Shown: in pieces, positions 28,197 to 36,839 of the stretch
Layout: each line of letters starts with the position of its first letter
Position numbering within the stretch: the first letter of the stretch is position 1
Assembly: GCF_040543805.1 (NCBI RefSeq)
Contig: NZ_JBEUMS010000009.1
Span: 124,001 to 188,000, forward strand
Source: Arcicella rosea
GTDB taxonomy: Bacteria; Bacteroidota; Bacteroidia; Cytophagales; Spirosomataceae
Reading direction: 5' to 3'
DNA length: 64,000 bases
Notes under the pieces: generated by a model
What the model saw: the letters and a program-made list of their open reading frames with translations, nothing else
Told to the model about the DNA's origin: nothing
Databases searched by the model: none
Made by a program: the position numbers and the translations under genes

Positions 28197-28901
28197 ATGG
28201 AAAACGAACAAAACCAAGATAATAAACTTGACCGCATCATCGAGGCAAGAATGAAATTGAAGGCTCGTTTTGAAGAAAAAATGAAAGCGACGCCATCAAT
28301 GGCTGATACAAAACCACAAGGAAAAGGACCAATCAACCGTCACGGAATGCCAACTACTCCAGTTGGACAAACTTTAACGACCAAATGGCCAGTACTTGAT
28401 TTGGGCTACCAACCCAAAATTCCATTAGACAAATGGCGTTTGATTATCGACGGAGAAGTAGAAAATCCTGTAATATTAACATGGGAGGATTTCATGGCTT
28501 TGCCACAAACAGAAGATGTTTCTGATTTTCATTGTGTAACTACTTGGTCGAAATTAGATATGATTTGGAAAGGCGTTCGTTTGTTAGATTTAGCCGCTTT
28601 AGTACAACCTAAAGAAACAGCAACGCATATTATGTGTTATGGCTACGATACTTATACCACCAATGTTTCGCTAGAAGAAGCCCTAAAACCAGATGTATTA
28701 CTCGGTCATACTGTTGACGGACAACCATTAGCCGTAGAACATGGCGGTCCACTCCGCATGATTACGCCACAGTTATATGCTTGGAAAGGCTCTAAATGGA
28801 TAAAAAGAATAGAATTTATGCCTAAAAATAAATTAGGTTTTTGGGAAGAAAGAGGTTACTCCAATACCGCATATCCTTGGAGAAATGATAGATATAGCTG
28901 A
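28197..28901 (+). CDS. sulfite-oxidase-fold molybdopterin oxidoreductase
   Basis: Molybdenum-cofactor enzyme of the sulfite oxidase/YedY superfamily, 234 aa. The Mo-coordinating Cys lies in DFHCVTTWSKLDMIWKG. Further cofactor contacts are VEHGGPLRMITPQLYAWKGS and KWIKRIEFM. It has no signal peptide, Tat motif, heme domain or dimerisation domain, so it is a short cytoplasmic version. Such proteins are widespread and mostly uncharacterised; the substrate is unknown. Followed by an octamer microsatellite and a convergent flavin reductase gene. Confidence 0.85.
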   Translation: MENEQNQDNKLDRIIEARMKLKARFEEKMKATPSMADTKPQGKGPINRHGMPTTPVGQTLTTKWPVLDLGYQPKIPLDKWRLIIDGEVENPVILTWEDFMALPQTEDVSDFHCVTTWSKLDMIWKGVRLLDLAALVQPKETATHIMCYGYDTYTTNVSLEEALKPDVLLGHTVDGQPLAVEHGGPLRMITPQLYAWKGSKWIKRIEFMPKNKLGFWEERGYSNTAYPWRNDRYS

Positions 28902-28997
28902 GATAGTTGTGATTTAGTGATTGAGTGAGTTGTGAATTAGTGATTTTTAAAATTAAAATGAATTTTTTGGAACTCAATCTAAAAGAATCGCCTCCCC

Positions 28998-29099
28998 AAT
29001 CACTAAATCACTAAATCACTAAATCACTAAATCACTAAATCACTAAATCACTAAATCACTAAATCACTAAATCACTAAATCACTAAATCACTAAATCAC
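28998..29099. repeat. octamer microsatellite (AATCACTA)n
   Basis: About 12.7 perfect copies of AATCACTA in tandem between two convergent genes. The complementary word TTAGTGATT occurs just upstream (28916-28945), so the spacer can fold on itself. The same octamer word appears singly in other spacers, for example near 19540 and 50905. Confidence 0.93.
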
Positions 29100-29106
29100 A
29101 ATTTAC

Positions 29107-29685
29107 TTACTTCACCCATCTTTTCGCCACAATCAAAGCATAATCAACAAAAGCCTTTACAGTATTTTCATAGATATGATTTCCTGTTGAATCTGCATGT
29201 TCATCCAAATTCTTAGCTGTTTCATGCGATTCATAGATTCTTGGAGAAATAACAGAATGCTGATTGGTGAAATTGATAATTTTATTAATAACAGTCGTCA
29301 ATTCTAAACAAGGCACTTTACCACCACGTCCGTTAGAAACACCCGCCAAAGCAAATACTTTGTTATTGAAAAGGTGCACAAAATCTTTTGAACCCAACTG
29401 ATGCAAAGCATTTAATAAATCTCCGTTAACCGTCCAATTATATTCTGGACTTACAAAAAACACCAAATCTGCTTTTTCCCAAACACCAATTAACTCAGCC
29501 TGAAAAAGAGTTAAATCATCTTTTTGTACCGTTCCTCTACCCACTGAAGGAATATCGAAATGATGAAAATCTACAATTGTACTATTCTCAAAGCCTGAAG
29601 CTTTTAGTACTTTTTGTAAATATTTAGAAAAACGTAAGGAATTGCTATTCTTTCTGGGCGAAGTGGCAATAATGGCAATATTCAT
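29107..29685 (-). CDS. NADPH-dependent FMN reductase family protein
   Basis: Flavodoxin-like NAD(P)H:FMN oxidoreductase, 192 aa, cytoplasmic. The FMN phosphate loop is IIATSPRKNSNSLR at residues 6-19, and the isoalloxazine contact region is VSPEYNWTVNGDLLNALHQL. Relatives reduce FMN, chromate, azo dyes or quinones; the substrate is not readable here. It ends a few bases from the octamer array and reads away from the Dabb gene. Confidence 0.88.
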   Translation of the reverse strand: MNIAIIATSPRKNSNSLRFSKYLQKVLKASGFENSTIVDFHHFDIPSVGRGTVQKDDLTLFQAELIGVWEKADLVFFVSPEYNWTVNGDLLNALHQLGSKDFVHLFNNKVFALAGVSNGRGGKVPCLELTTVINKIINFTNQHSVISPRIYESHETAKNLDEHADSTGNHIYENTVKAFVDYALIVAKRWVK

Positions 29686-29873
29686 ATTTTATGTTTTAGG
29701 GAAATTTGTGTTAAGTAAACTTCAAATATATAAAAATGTTTGGTCGATAGCTTAACCGATATTTTGAATAAAATAGTTCACTGATATTTCATGATAGAGT
29801 TCCGCTAAGAAAAGATATATTTGTTGTTTATACTCTTCAAAATAGGAATAAAATCAAAATCTCTAATAAAATC

Positions 29874-30311
29874 ATGCAAAAATCATCCAGAAGACAATTT
29901 TTAGAAAATTCAGCAACGGCATTAGCCACAGGAACAATTATGACAAGTATCGCAACGACAGATTCAACGGCAGCGCCAAAGGGCGAAAAACTTTCTTTTA
30001 TTCACCACGTATATTTTTGGTTGAAAGACCCTAATAATAAAAAAGATCATGATCAATTATTAGCAGCCTTGAAAGCGTTGGGTAAAATAGAAGTGATAAA
30101 ATCTGCACATATTGGTTTGCCGTCAATCAATGATTTTGACAAACCCGTTACTGATGCGTCTTACTCTTTTTCTGTCTTGTTGATTTTTGATAGCAAAGAA
30201 GACGAAGAGAAGTATTTGGTACATCCATTACACAAAAAATTCGGAGCAGAGAATCATCATTTATGGTCGAAAGTGGTGGTTTATGATTCAGCAGATATTT
30301 ATGTACAATAA
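29874..30311 (+). CDS. exported Dabb-domain protein with Tat-like leader
   Basis: Protein of 145 aa. The N-terminus MQKSSRRQFLENSATALATG resembles a twin-arginine leader (SRRQFL) with a short hydrophobic part. The rest is a stress-responsive A/B barrel (Dabb) domain: FIHHVYFWLKDPNNK, ALKALGKIEVIKSAHIG and SFSVLLIFDSKEDEEKYLVHP. Dabb proteins are small ferredoxin-like dimers, some acting as cyclases or stress proteins; the function here is unknown. Upstream, TATATTTG at 29816-29823 fits a -7 box. Confidence 0.82.
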   Translation: MQKSSRRQFLENSATALATGTIMTSIATTDSTAAPKGEKLSFIHHVYFWLKDPNNKKDHDQLLAALKALGKIEVIKSAHIGLPSINDFDKPVTDASYSFSVLLIFDSKEDEEKYLVHPLHKKFGAENHHLWSKVVVYDSADIYVQ

Positions 30312-30469
30312 AGGAGTATCTTGATATTTTTCAAGAACAATCGGCAATATAAGTAAAGGTTCTGGTATTTTATCAATATAATTTTGACGAAACAATTAAA
30401 AAGTATTAGCTTTAAAGTAAAATTATCCTTTTTAATCAGTCTAAAAAATAACCCTAAAACACGTTTTCA

Positions 30470-31894
30470 ATGACCACACAATCCAATCAGAAGTCCCATC
30501 TTTATACACTCATGACGGTATGGTTCTTCTGGAGTTTCGTTGCAGCCTCAAACGGTATTTTAATTCCTTTGTTTAAAGAAAAATTTGGTTTAGAACAATG
30601 GCAGGCGCAATTAGTTGATTTTGCCTTTTACATTGCTTACACAGTTGGTTCAATTTTATACTTTATTGTTTCAAGTGTAATCAAGAGTGATATTTTGAAC
30701 AAAATCGGCTACAAAAACGGAATTGTGTACGGTTTAATTATTTCAGCTTTAGGAACATTGTTATTTTATCCAGCCGCTGAAATGAAATCTTTTCCATTAT
30801 TACTTTCAGCGTTATTTATTGTTGGTTTAGGCTTTTCGTTACAACAAACGGCTACGCAACCATTCATGATTGCCCTTGGTCCACCAGAAACAGGTTCACA
30901 CAGAATTAACTTGGGCGGCGCTGTTAATAACTTAGGTGGAACAATTGGTCCAGTTATTATCAGTTTTGCTATCTTTGGTTCAATCGCTGCGGATGCTGCT
31001 AAAAATGCAACAATCGAATCTGTAAAATTGCCTTATTTGATTCTAGGGGCACTTTTTGTATTATTAGCCATTTTCTTCAAAGTATCTAAATTACCAAGAA
31101 TTACCAACGACGAAGAAGTAGAAATCGGAACTGGCGTTTTAAAATACCCACAATTAGTATTGGGTATGATTGCCATTTTTATGTACGTAGGTGTTGAAGT
31201 AACCATCGGAAGTAATTTAGGAGAATATTTAAAAGTAACACAAGGTTTAGATTCTTCACAAATTTCACATTACGTTTCGATGTTCTGGGGAAGTATGATG
31301 ATTGGTCGTTGGACAGCCGCACTTAGTAATTTTGATGTAGCACCAGCTACCAAAAAGATATTAACCGTTGTTGTTCCTTTTGTAGCTTTTGCCATTGTTT
31401 TAGGTGTAAATACTTTGCACGGAAGCGATATGAGCGATTTATACGCTTATGCCATTTGTGTATTAATCATGATTGCGGCATTCTTCTATTGCGATGAAAA
31501 ACCTGTTAGAACACTTTTAGTTTTCTCTGGAATGGGCGCATTGGCAATGGTAATTGGCGTATTGGGTAGTGGTGATATTACTCTTTTTGCTTTCATCAGT
31601 GGAGGTTTATTCTGTTCGGTTTTATGGCCATGTATTTTCTCTTTAGGAACGGCAGGCTTAGGAAAATACACCAACCAAGGTTCAGCCTATATGATTATGA
31701 TGATTTGCGGAGGTGCAGTTGTTCCAGTACTTCAAGGAATTGTGGCTGATACAATCGGCATTCAACAATCATACTTTGTGCCAATTATTTGTTTTGCTTA
31801 CTTGGTATTCTTTGGAATAAGAGTACAAGGTGTATTGAAAAATCAAGGAATTGACTTTGACAATGCTGTTGTAAAAGGCGGTAAGGGTCATTAA
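30470..31894 (+). CDS. sugar MFS transporter (FucP/GluP-like)
   Basis: Inner-membrane sugar:proton symporter of the FHS branch of the MFS, 474 aa. It has 12 or so helices and signature stretches FFWSFVAASNGILIPLFKE in helix 1, FSLQQTATQPFMIALGPP in helix 4 and RINLGGAVNNLGGTIGP in helix 5. Known members carry L-fucose, glucose, galactose or mannose. Its stop is only 7 bp before the alpha/beta hydrolase start, so the two are probably co-transcribed. It fits the galactoside-degrading genes nearby. Confidence 0.88.
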   Translation: MTTQSNQKSHLYTLMTVWFFWSFVAASNGILIPLFKEKFGLEQWQAQLVDFAFYIAYTVGSILYFIVSSVIKSDILNKIGYKNGIVYGLIISALGTLLFYPAAEMKSFPLLLSALFIVGLGFSLQQTATQPFMIALGPPETGSHRINLGGAVNNLGGTIGPVIISFAIFGSIAADAAKNATIESVKLPYLILGALFVLLAIFFKVSKLPRITNDEEVEIGTGVLKYPQLVLGMIAIFMYVGVEVTIGSNLGEYLKVTQGLDSSQISHYVSMFWGSMMIGRWTAALSNFDVAPATKKILTVVVPFVAFAIVLGVNTLHGSDMSDLYAYAICVLIMIAAFFYCDEKPVRTLLVFSGMGALAMVIGVLGSGDITLFAFISGGLFCSVLWPCIFSLGTAGLGKYTNQGSAYMIMMICGGAVVPVLQGIVADTIGIQQSYFVPIICFAYLVFFGIRVQGVLKNQGIDFDNAVVKGGKGH

Positions 31895-31900
31895 TCATTC

Positions 31901-32692
31901 ATGAAATTATATTTTCAAAAAATCGGAAACGGACAAAAAATCCTGCTCGCCTTTCATGGGATTGGGCAGGATTTTTTGTGTTTCCAACATTTTGCCGAAA
32001 CCTTTGGCGACGTTTATACAATCTATGCTTTTGATTTACCTTTTCATGGAAAAAGTATTCAGGCAAATCAAGCCTCACAAAACGAACTAATTACAAAATC
32101 TATTTGGAAAGATTATCTCACAACATTTTTATCAGAAAATAAAATTGAAACCTTTTCTGTAATAGGTTTTAGCATGGGAGGAAGATTCGCTTTAGCCACT
32201 GTTGAAGCTTTTCCAAAACGCATAAAAAGCATGACTTTGGTTTCACCAGATGGTATTTCAGAACATCCGATTTACGCCTTTGCAACACGTTTCAGCCTTA
32301 CTCGAAAAGTATTCAAATACGTTATTTTTCAAGAAGACAAATTTTTATCTTTCACGAAGTTTTTTGCCAAAATGCGTATTGTTCCAGAAAGTTCGATTCG
32401 TTTCGCACATAGAATGTTGGATACACCAACGAAGAAAAAACAAGTATTTCAATCGTGGACAGGCTTTCGATATTTAAAATTCAATTTGAAAAAACTAGCA
32501 GAGCAAATCAACAACGAAAAGATTAGCGTAACCATTTTTACAGGAAAATACGATACCATTTTACCTTCCGAAAAAGTGTTGCCTTTGGCGACAAAACTTC
32601 CCAACGTCCAATTAATCACTCTTGAAGCTGGACATACCAAAATTCTCGACAAGGTAGTGGAGTATTTAAAAAAGAATGATAAAATGCTATAA
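31901..32692 (+). CDS. alpha/beta hydrolase
   Basis: Cytoplasmic alpha/beta-hydrolase-fold enzyme, 263 aa. Oxyanion strand LLAFHGIGQDFLCF; nucleophile elbow GFSMGGRFA (Ser at about residue 92); acid Asp in FTGKYDTILPSE; catalytic His in LEAGHTKIL. The substrate is unknown. It directly follows the sugar transporter (7-bp gap) and precedes the type III PKS by 117 bp on the same strand; all three could share one transcript. Confidence 0.85.
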   Translation: MKLYFQKIGNGQKILLAFHGIGQDFLCFQHFAETFGDVYTIYAFDLPFHGKSIQANQASQNELITKSIWKDYLTTFLSENKIETFSVIGFSMGGRFALATVEAFPKRIKSMTLVSPDGISEHPIYAFATRFSLTRKVFKYVIFQEDKFLSFTKFFAKMRIVPESSIRFAHRMLDTPTKKKQVFQSWTGFRYLKFNLKKLAEQINNEKISVTIFTGKYDTILPSEKVLPLATKLPNVQLITLEAGHTKILDKVVEYLKKNDKML

Positions 32693-32809
32693 ATTGACAT
32701 CTTACTGACAGAAGAAAAACAATTTCGATAAGTATTTCGTATATCAATTAGAATACGCTTTAAAATACTTAGCTTTCGTTATCAACAAACAGTAAACCCG
32801 CAATCATTC

Positions 32810-33895
32810 ATGAGTTTTATCAATGCAATAGGTACGGCTGTTCCTGAAAATTGTTTTCCACAAATGCAAATTGCGGAATTCATGGCTTCTGCCTTACAAA
32901 TGAATGAATATGAACAAAGAAGATTAAAAGCCTTGTATCGTTCTACCAAAATTAACCAGCGTTATTCTGTATTATCTGATTATGGAAAAACCTTTTCTGA
33001 CTACGAATTTTATCCTCAGACTTCTGATTTAGAACCATTTCCAAGTATTTCACAACGAATGCTTGCTTACAAGAAATACGCTTTACCTCTTTGCTTAAAA
33101 GCGATTGCTGAGTTGGGAGAATTACCCAACATTACGCACATCATCACGGTAAGTTGCACAGGAATGTACGCTCCTGGACTCGATATTGAAATAATTTCTT
33201 CTTTAGGATTAAGTACCAATATTCAGCGAACCGCCATCAATTTTATGGGTTGTTACGGCGCTTTTAATGGGCTGAAAATAGCAGATACTATTTGTAAAGC
33301 GAATCCAGAAGCAAAAGTATTATTGGTTTGTGTGGAATTGTGTACACTTCATTTTCAGAAGAAAATGGATGAAGATTTTCTGTTATCGAATGCGCTTTTT
33401 GCTGATGGAGCAGCATCGGTGTTAATCGAAGCAGAACCTTCTCAAAAAAATCTGTCTTTAGCCATGAAATCTTTCTTTTGTGATTTGTACTTTGAAGGGA
33501 AACAAGATATGGCTTGGCAAGTAGCCGATTTTGGTTTTGAAATGACGCTTACTTCGTATATTCCTAAATTAGTTAAATCTGGTATCAAAGCGTTGACGGA
33601 CAAACTTTTTGCTAATTCAGGATTAACCAAGCAAGATATTTCATTGTACGCAATTCATCCGGGTGGAAAAGCTATTTTAGAAGCTATTGAAACAGCTTTA
33701 GAAATCAATACAAATGATAATCGATATGCTTATCAAATCTTGAGCAATTATGGGAATATGTCGTCAGCAACAGTACTTTTTGTATTAAAACAGATGTTGA
33801 AAGACACCGAAAACATCCATCAAAATCAAAATATTTTAAGCTGTGCTTTTGGACCTGGATTAACCTTAGAATCTATGATTTTAGAAATTGTCTAG
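32810..33895 (+). CDS. type III polyketide synthase (chalcone/stilbene synthase family)
   Basis: Homodimeric ketosynthase that extends an acyl-CoA starter with malonyl-CoA without an acyl carrier protein, 361 aa. The catalytic triad is complete: Cys116 in VSCTGMYAPGLD, His in YAIHPGGKAIL and Asn in LSNYGNMSSATV. Bacterial relatives make alkylresorcinols, alkylpyrones or phloroglucinol-type products. No methyltransferase, oxidoreductase or desaturase gene is adjacent, so this is an orphan synthase and the product cannot be predicted. It converges with the barrel protein gene with only 7 bp between. Confidence 0.92.
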   Translation: MSFINAIGTAVPENCFPQMQIAEFMASALQMNEYEQRRLKALYRSTKINQRYSVLSDYGKTFSDYEFYPQTSDLEPFPSISQRMLAYKKYALPLCLKAIAELGELPNITHIITVSCTGMYAPGLDIEIISSLGLSTNIQRTAINFMGCYGAFNGLKIADTICKANPEAKVLLVCVELCTLHFQKKMDEDFLLSNALFADGAASVLIEAEPSQKNLSLAMKSFFCDLYFEGKQDMAWQVADFGFEMTLTSYIPKLVKSGIKALTDKLFANSGLTKQDISLYAIHPGGKAILEAIETALEINTNDNRYAYQILSNYGNMSSATVLFVLKQMLKDTENIHQNQNILSCAFGPGLTLESMILEIV

Positions 33896-33902
33896 CATTT
33901 TT

Positions 33903-35294
33903 CTAAAAACCATACTTCAAAGAAAACAAAATTCCACTGCTGTAAAGATTTACTTTTCCTCTTCCTACTTCTTTTAAGGGTGTTTTCAAGTATGGTTCTG
34001 CTTGAATAGCAATATGCTGATTGATGCGTTTTTCGAAACCAAAAGATAAATTCAAAGTACTCATGAAGTAATCGTCATCTCTTTTCCAAGATACATTTCG
34101 AGGGAAATTGGTAGGAACTGTAGCCGATTCTGGATAATAATATTCATAATTTTCGGTCAGCATCAGATAAGAAGAAACACCAGCACTTACAAACCAAGTA
34201 TTTTTGGGCTTCATAAATACATTGTAACGAATATTGATTGGTATATCCAATATCTTACAATCGCCTGCAACGCTTGTTGGTAAAACTGGGCGATATGACC
34301 AATTTTTTGCCCAAGCATGATAATTCTCGATACCTGTAGTATATTGTTTATAAGTATAAATAGCCCCAGTTTGTAAGGTAAAGCGTTTAGTTAAATTGTA
34401 TTCGAATAAAATTCCAGCTGATTTCCCAAAAGCAAAATCTCCCAAATTTTCAACAGCATTGGCATCAGGAGCAATGGCTAAACGAATACCAAAACGTGAA
34501 TTTTTAAGTGTACTTACAATTGGATTGACTGTTGCTTCAGAATTACTTTCTTCAAATGCTGGTAAAACAATGTTAAAATTTGTCTTTAAAGCCTTCAAAG
34601 GTTTACTTGATAATAAGGCAAGTTTATAGGTTTGCTTACTTGCTAGATTATTAGACAAAGTCTTTTCAGTAGGAGATACTTCAATTGCTTTTTGTGCATT
34701 TGGAGTGATATTATGTGTGTTAAATATTGGCTTAGAGGTTTTTTTATGCTTTACTAAACTGACATTACTTTGCTTTTGTATCAGTTTTTCTGATTCATTA
34801 TTTGTCTTTTGTTCCTCTATTTTTGCTACTTGTTTTTCAGTAATTCCAATTTTTTCACGCTTGGTATTTCTAGCTGATTTTTGTTCGACCAATTTTTCTT
34901 GAATACTGTTATGTTCTTTTGTAATTAACTTTTCTGTCGTTTTCTCTTTTGTAGAAAATACGTCTTCTGAATTTTCCTTAACAGTTGCTACAGATTGTTT
35001 TTGCTTATTTAATGTATTTTCTTTTTGATTTTTTTGACCCGTTAATTTTACTGAAACATTATCTTTGGTAAAGTAATATCCTATTCCTGCCCCTACGAAA
35101 CAAAGTAAAAGCAATAGCAGTAGCCACCTTTCGTTTTTGAAACGAGTGGCAGGTACAATCACCGGCTTGGGGTCTATTTTTGCTTTTAATTTATCCAGAG
35201 ACGATTGGTCAAACGGAATCTGCACCTTATCAGAGGCTTCTCTGAAAAGGTCATCCAGTTCGTCATCGGACATATCCCACCACTTATCTGACAT
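33903..35294 (-). CDS. putative dual-membrane anti-sigma protein (inner-membrane helix plus C-terminal beta-barrel)
   Basis: Unusual 463-aa architecture. The cytoplasmic N-terminus (residues 1-55) is acidic, contains SDDELDDLFREASDKV and has no signal sequence. One transmembrane helix follows at about 57-75 (WLLLLLLLCFVGAGIGYYF). Next comes a long Lys/Gln/Thr-rich linker (about 76-260), then a C-terminal porin-like beta-barrel of PorT type ending LFSLKYGF with a terminal Phe. It lies directly downstream of the ECF sigma gene (55-bp gap). The layout fits an anti-sigma factor spanning both membranes, as described for Dma1 of Bacteroides thetaiotaomicron. The function is inferred from architecture and operon. 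Confidence 0.75.
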   Translation of the reverse strand: MSDKWWDMSDDELDDLFREASDKVQIPFDQSSLDKLKAKIDPKPVIVPATRFKNERWLLLLLLLCFVGAGIGYYFTKDNVSVKLTGQKNQKENTLNKQKQSVATVKENSEDVFSTKEKTTEKLITKEHNSIQEKLVEQKSARNTKREKIGITEKQVAKIEEQKTNNESEKLIQKQSNVSLVKHKKTSKPIFNTHNITPNAQKAIEVSPTEKTLSNNLASKQTYKLALLSSKPLKALKTNFNIVLPAFEESNSEATVNPIVSTLKNSRFGIRLAIAPDANAVENLGDFAFGKSAGILFEYNLTKRFTLQTGAIYTYKQYTTGIENYHAWAKNWSYRPVLPTSVAGDCKILDIPINIRYNVFMKPKNTWFVSAGVSSYLMLTENYEYYYPESATVPTNFPRNVSWKRDDDYFMSTLNLSFGFEKRINQHIAIQAEPYLKTPLKEVGRGKVNLYSSGILFSLKYGF

Positions 35295-35349
35295 TTTTTT
35301 GTTAAGATTCTATTAATTAGAACCTTGATTTTATACTTTTATGGATTAA

Positions 35350-35901
35350 CTAAAAACGTTTACTGAGCATTTCCCTCAAATTAACCCTAGCACGGGCTAA
35401 ATTTGATTTCGATGCACTTACTGAAAAACCTAACATTTTGGCTATTTCATCATGCGAATAGCCATCTATTGCATACAAACTAAAAACAGTACGGTAGGTT
35501 GGTGATAATCTTTGTACTAAAGCCAATAGTTCTTCATAAGAGAGATTGGCTGAAGCATCATCACTTCTATCACTCAAATGTTCTGCATATTCAATGTCAT
35601 CTTGGTCATAATGCTTATGATTTTGGCGATAAAAATCTAAAGCTGTATTCACCATAATTCGTCTGAACCAATTTTTAAAAGACCTACTTAAATCAACTTT
35701 ATCGGCATTGTTGAAAACCTTGATAAAGCCATCATTAACTACTTCAACCGCTTCATCCCGTGTTTTGGTATAACGTAAACAGACACTCATAGCATAGCCA
35801 TAAAACTGCTTATAAAGCAATTCCTGACTTTTAGAGTCACCCTTACGGCACCCTTCAAGTATGGTTTGGAGGCTATTGTTTTGGTCTGTAATAATGGGCA
35901 T
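35350..35901 (-). CDS. ECF-type RNA polymerase sigma factor
   Basis: Extracytoplasmic-function sigma-70 factor, 183 aa. Region 2: ELLYKQFYGYAMSVCLRYTK, with NWFRRIMVNTALDFYR at its end. Region 4: LSPTYRTVFSLYAIDGYSHDEIAKMLG with the helix-turn-helix SKSNLARARVNLREML. First gene of a two-gene operon with the putative anti-sigma/barrel protein. GCAACC-N15-CGTATT directly upstream has the AAC/CGT pattern of ECF promoters and suggests autoregulation. Confidence 0.93.
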   Translation of the reverse strand: MPIITDQNNSLQTILEGCRKGDSKSQELLYKQFYGYAMSVCLRYTKTRDEAVEVVNDGFIKVFNNADKVDLSRSFKNWFRRIMVNTALDFYRQNHKHYDQDDIEYAEHLSDRSDDASANLSYEELLALVQRLSPTYRTVFSLYAIDGYSHDEIAKMLGFSVSASKSNLARARVNLREMLSKRF

Positions 35902-35921
35902 TTTGACAACGTTTCAACATC

Positions 35922-35948
35922 AATACGGCTTTTCTGGAAAAAGGTTGC
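35922..35948 (-). promoter_or_regulatory. candidate autoregulatory ECF promoter
   Basis: On the minus strand GCAACC (35948-35943) is followed by 15 bases and CGTATT (35927-35922), about 20 bases before the sigma factor's ATG. The AAC core at -35 and CGT at -10 are the usual ECF hallmarks. Confidence 0.5.
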
Positions 35949-36050
35949 GTTAGAATATTTATAAAAAGTATTTTATTTCATGGAGTTGCTATTCAACAAT
36001 TAAGATAACTATCCAAAGCCAAGAATTCATGATTTTCAAAGATTATTAGT

Positions 36051-36058
36051 TAACTTTG
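36051..36058 (+). promoter_or_regulatory. -7 box of psd
   Basis: TAACTTTG matches TAnnTTTG 22 bases before the psd start codon. No TTG lies at the optimal -33 position. Confidence 0.45.
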
Positions 36059-36080
36059 TTTAAATATACCCCTTAAACAC

Positions 36081-36740
36081 ATGACTATCCACAGAGAAAG
36101 CAAAGGTACTATTTTAGTTACGACCATTTTTTTAATCATTTTAAATAGTGCTGTTGCTTATTTTTTTGAAGAAAATGAAATTTTACGCAAAATTGTTATC
36201 GCTTTTAGCGTAGTTTTTGCATTGATTATTTTACAATTTTTCCGTGTTCCTGTTCGTACTACGGTTAAAAATCCAAAGCATATTATTGCTCCAGCAGATG
36301 GTAAAGTAGTAGTAATTGAAGAAGTTGTTGAAACTGAGTACTTCAAAGAGCCACGTCGCCAAGTTTCAATTTTTATGTCGCCAATCAACGTGCATATCAA
36401 TTTCAATCCAATTGCAGGCATCGTTTCTTATTTCAAATATCATCCAGGAAAATACTTGGTAGCTTGGCATCCAAAATCAAGTACTGATAATGAAAGAACA
36501 ACAGTTGTGGTAAAACACAATAATGGAACTGAAGTATTGTTCCGTCAAATTGCTGGTGCTTTAGCTCGTAGAATTTGTTGGTACGTAAAAGAAGGACAAA
36601 CCGTAGAACAAGGTTCTGAATTTGGTTTTATCAAGTTCGGTTCAAGAATTGATATTTACCTTCCTTTAGATGCTAAAATTTTAGTAAACTTGGAAGATAG
36701 ACCAGTAGGCGGCGAAACTGTGATTGCAGAACTAGCTTAA
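36081..36740 (+). CDS. psd: phosphatidylserine decarboxylase family protein
   Basis: Pyruvoyl-dependent decarboxylase that makes phosphatidylethanolamine from phosphatidylserine at the inner membrane, 219 aa. It is the short (type II, PSD-A-like) form: two N-terminal hydrophobic segments (residues about 10-52), the IIAPADGKVVVIEE stretch, SIFMSPINVHINFNPIAG, and the self-cleavage pair Gly187-Ser188 in KFGSRIDIYLP, which creates the pyruvoyl group. The partner phosphatidylserine synthase gene is not in view. A perfect terminator follows. Confidence 0.92.
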   Translation: MTIHRESKGTILVTTIFLIILNSAVAYFFEENEILRKIVIAFSVVFALIILQFFRVPVRTTVKNPKHIIAPADGKVVVIEEVVETEYFKEPRRQVSIFMSPINVHINFNPIAGIVSYFKYHPGKYLVAWHPKSSTDNERTTVVVKHNNGTEVLFRQIAGALARRICWYVKEGQTVEQGSEFGFIKFGSRIDIYLPLDAKILVNLEDRPVGGETVIAELA

Positions 36741-36762
36741 TATTTATATAAATTGCATATTC

Positions 36763-36807
36763 AAAAAGGGAATTAAAAATTTTACGTATTTTTAATTCCC
36801 TTTTTTT
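36763..36807 (+). terminator. rho-independent terminator after psd
   Basis: AAAAAGGGAATTAAAAAT (36763-36780) pairs with 36788-36805 and is followed by further T residues; the stem is 18 bp with a short loop. Confidence 0.9.
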
Positions 36808-36839
36808 GTTGATAACCATTTTTATAATAATCTTAAGAG

